From Psychroflexus tropicus DSM 15496 (lineage in GTDB: Bacteria > Bacteroidota > Bacteroidia > Flavobacteriales > Flavobacteriaceae): 64,000 bases of DNA. Below are positions 62,353 through 64,000 of this stretch, piece after piece. The translations under genes were made by a program, and so were the position numbers. Below the pieces are notes generated by a model. The model worked only from the letters and a program-made list of their open reading frames with translations. It had not been told where the DNA came from and did not search any database. How positions within the stretch are numbered: the stretch's first letter is position 1; every line of letters begins with the position of its first letter. The stretch is from positions 1 through 64,000 of the forward strand of contig NZ_KB905345.1 in assembly GCF_000378765.1 (NCBI RefSeq), in the 5' to 3' direction.

Positions 62353-63987
62353 CTAGGACTTATAATGTTTTAATAATTCATTTGTAGAGGAATCATGTTG
62401 ATTTTCAATTTTAGAAAACTGAATATCTTTCAATGTGTTTTTAGCCAATTGTTTTCCTAGTTCAACGCCCCATTGATCGTAGCTGAAAATATTCCAAACC
62501 ACGCCTTGAACGAAGATCTTATGCTCATACATAGCCACAAGTTTTCCAAGAGATTTCGGATTGAGCTGATCAATTAAAATTGAAGTGGTGGGTTTATTAC
62601 CTTCAAAGACTTTAAAAGGAAGTAATTTTTGGATCTCTTCCGTGCTTAGGCCCTGCTCCTCTAATTCCTTATGAACTTCATCCTTCGTTTTACCTTGCAT
62701 TAAAGCTTCAGTCTGAGCAAAGTAATTGGCCATCAAAATATCATGGTGATTTTTATTTCCATATAAAGGCGCTTTAAATCCAATAAAATCACAAGGTATT
62801 AACTTAGTTCCTTGATGAATCATTTGAAAAAAAGCATGCTGAGAATTGGTACCTGGTTCCCCCCAAACAATTGTGCCCGTTTGGTAGTTTACTTTATCGC
62901 CTGCTCTGTCTACACTTTTACCATTACTTTCCATAGAAGCCTGTTGGAGATAAGAGGCTAATTTTTGAAGATACTGGGTGTAAGGAATAATAGCTTCACT
63001 TTCTGCTCCTAAAAAGTTGTTGTACCATATACCTATAAGCGCAAGAACTACAGGTATATTTTGGTCGAAAGTTGCATTTTTAAAATGCACATCCATTTCT
63101 TCGGCTCCATCTAACAGTGCTTGAAAATGTTCTGAACCAAGACTAACAGCAATAGAAAGCCCAGCTGCACTCCATAGTGAAAATCGACCTCCGACCCAAT
63201 CGTACATGGGGAAGATATTTTCTTTCACAATTCCAAAATCTTCTACTGCTGAAATGTTAGTGGATACCGCAACAAAATTATGCTTAACATCGTCTGGATT
63301 AGCTGTTTTCAGGAACCAGTCTCTTATTGTATTGGCATTAGTCAGCGTCTCCTGAGTGCTAAAGGATTTAGAAACAATAACGAATAAAGTCGTCTCTGGA
63401 TTTAGGTGTTTAATCGTTTCCATCACATGATCGCCATCAACATTGGAAACGAAATGGGGTGTGATGTCAGTCTTATAATAAGCCAAGGCGTCTACAATCA
63501 TCTGTGGACCAAGATCTGATCCGCCAATTCCTATATTCACCACATCTGTGAATGTTTTACCTGTATAGGATTTACGATTTCCTGAATTAACCTGATTAGC
63601 AAAATTTTTAATTTTTGCTAATACAGACTGAACGTCCTCATAAACATCAACCCCGTCAACCTGAGCTGAATTGTTTTTAGCCGATCTTAAACCTGTGTGT
63701 AACACAGCACGACCTTCAGTTTGATTGATTTTATCGCCATTGAAGTATTTTTGAATCGCTGATTTCAAATCTGACTCTTCGGCCAGCTTCATTAGCTGAT
63801 TAAACACTTCTTTATCTACAAGATTTTTAGAAAAATCTACCAAAAACTCATTATCATGAATCGAAAATTCTTCAAATCGGTTGGTGTTAGATTCAAATAA
63901 TGATTTTAAATCAAAATTAGCTTGAGATAATTTTTCTAAAGTCTTCCAGGATTTGAAGTTGACAGGTGACGTAGTATTTAAGGGCAT
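62353..63987 (-). CDS. pgi: glucose-6-phosphate isomerase
   Basis: This 544-aa glycolytic isomerase interconverts glucose-6-phosphate and fructose-6-phosphate. It shows the PGI signatures VNIGIGGSDLGPQM, VSKSFSTQETLTNA and the C-terminal block YDQWGVELGKQLAK. Catalytic glutamate and histidine regions FQMIHQGTKLIP and NGKSVDRAG are present. Length is typical of the longer bacterial type. The start ATG at 63987 is 13 bp from the window edge, so any promoter lies outside. Confidence 0.97.
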   Translation of the reverse strand: MPLNTTSPVNFKSWKTLEKLSQANFDLKSLFESNTNRFEEFSIHDNEFLVDFSKNLVDKEVFNQLMKLAEESDLKSAIQKYFNGDKINQTEGRAVLHTGLRSAKNNSAQVDGVDVYEDVQSVLAKIKNFANQVNSGNRKSYTGKTFTDVVNIGIGGSDLGPQMIVDALAYYKTDITPHFVSNVDGDHVMETIKHLNPETTLFVIVSKSFSTQETLTNANTIRDWFLKTANPDDVKHNFVAVSTNISAVEDFGIVKENIFPMYDWVGGRFSLWSAAGLSIAVSLGSEHFQALLDGAEEMDVHFKNATFDQNIPVVLALIGIWYNNFLGAESEAIIPYTQYLQKLASYLQQASMESNGKSVDRAGDKVNYQTGTIVWGEPGTNSQHAFFQMIHQGTKLIPCDFIGFKAPLYGNKNHHDILMANYFAQTEALMQGKTKDEVHKELEEQGLSTEEIQKLLPFKVFEGNKPTTSILIDQLNPKSLGKLVAMYEHKIFVQGVVWNIFSYDQWGVELGKQLAKNTLKDIQFSKIENQHDSSTNELLKHYKS

Positions 63988-64000
63988 TTAATTAACTTTT

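Noticed and set aside
1-64000. tRNA genes or a CRISPR array.
   Set aside because: No cloverleaf with TTCRANY, and no regularly spaced repeats, were seen in the gaps by eye.

Overview
The window looks like a chromosome segment of a low-GC, probably marine member of the Flavobacteriaceae (Bacteroidota). Evidence: a Bacteroidota-type 16S rRNA 5' end, TAnnTTTG-type -7 promoter elements with few Shine-Dalgarno sequences, a PorQ type IX secretion gene, a fused alpha/beta branched-chain 2-oxoacid dehydrogenase E1, a DoxX/MauE BT_3928-type protein, and RibBA with a degenerate GTP cyclohydrolase half. Psychroflexus-, Salegentibacter- or Gramella-like genera would fit, but I cannot place it to genus.

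Layout. 1-737: 5' end of a 16S gene on the minus strand, with its leader and three tandem promoters. 738-7072: a plus-strand fatty-acid beta-oxidation operon (MarR regulator, FadN, FadA, FadE) interrupted by a four-helix-bundle gene. 7992-15514: minus-strand housekeeping and envelope genes (ribBA, LptF/G permease, lolA, ftsK, dgkA) and a peroxiredoxin/thioredoxin set. 15636-21442: a trans-sulfuration enzyme, an arginase-fold pseudoenzyme, porQ and lon. 21646-26269: plus-strand DUF1599, BT_3928-type, orphan permease, tpiA, prmA, clpS. 26314-31778: DegT aminotransferase, Kdo transferase, then a regulator/DUF2461/BCCT operon. 31891-40437: aroQ, two envelope proteins, sbcDC and the fused E1. 40580-47776: a PAS protein; a minus-strand run of cysteine dioxygenase, menB, SPOR-like and PH-domain genes; a divergent cysteine-sulfinate-type decarboxylase; a YkgJ protein; a methyltransferase. 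47769-58086: amidohydrolase lipoprotein, PiT-like permease, outer-membrane barrel, aldehyde dehydrogenase, the 5-oxoprolinase operon pxpABC and a DUF4139 protein. 58088-62202: intact yifB plus a detached second copy of its last ~120 codons, enclosing a 2.2-kb AT-rich insert. 62353-63987: pgi.

The most unusual region is 58088-60666. Two copies of the yifB 3' end, about 98% identical in DNA and identical in protein, flank an AT-rich insert holding a broken or frameshifted apolipoprotein N-acyltransferase-like gene and a secreted HEXXH protein. Every difference between the two copies is synonymous. That is hard to explain by local duplication and decay; it suggests the two ends evolved under selection in different genomes before being joined. 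Next in interest are a probable taurine/hypotaurine synthesis pair (cysteine dioxygenase and decarboxylase), a 42-bp inverted repeat upstream of an S24-type repressor, and the triple rRNA promoter array. No CRISPR array, tRNA gene, recognisable transposase or integrase was found.
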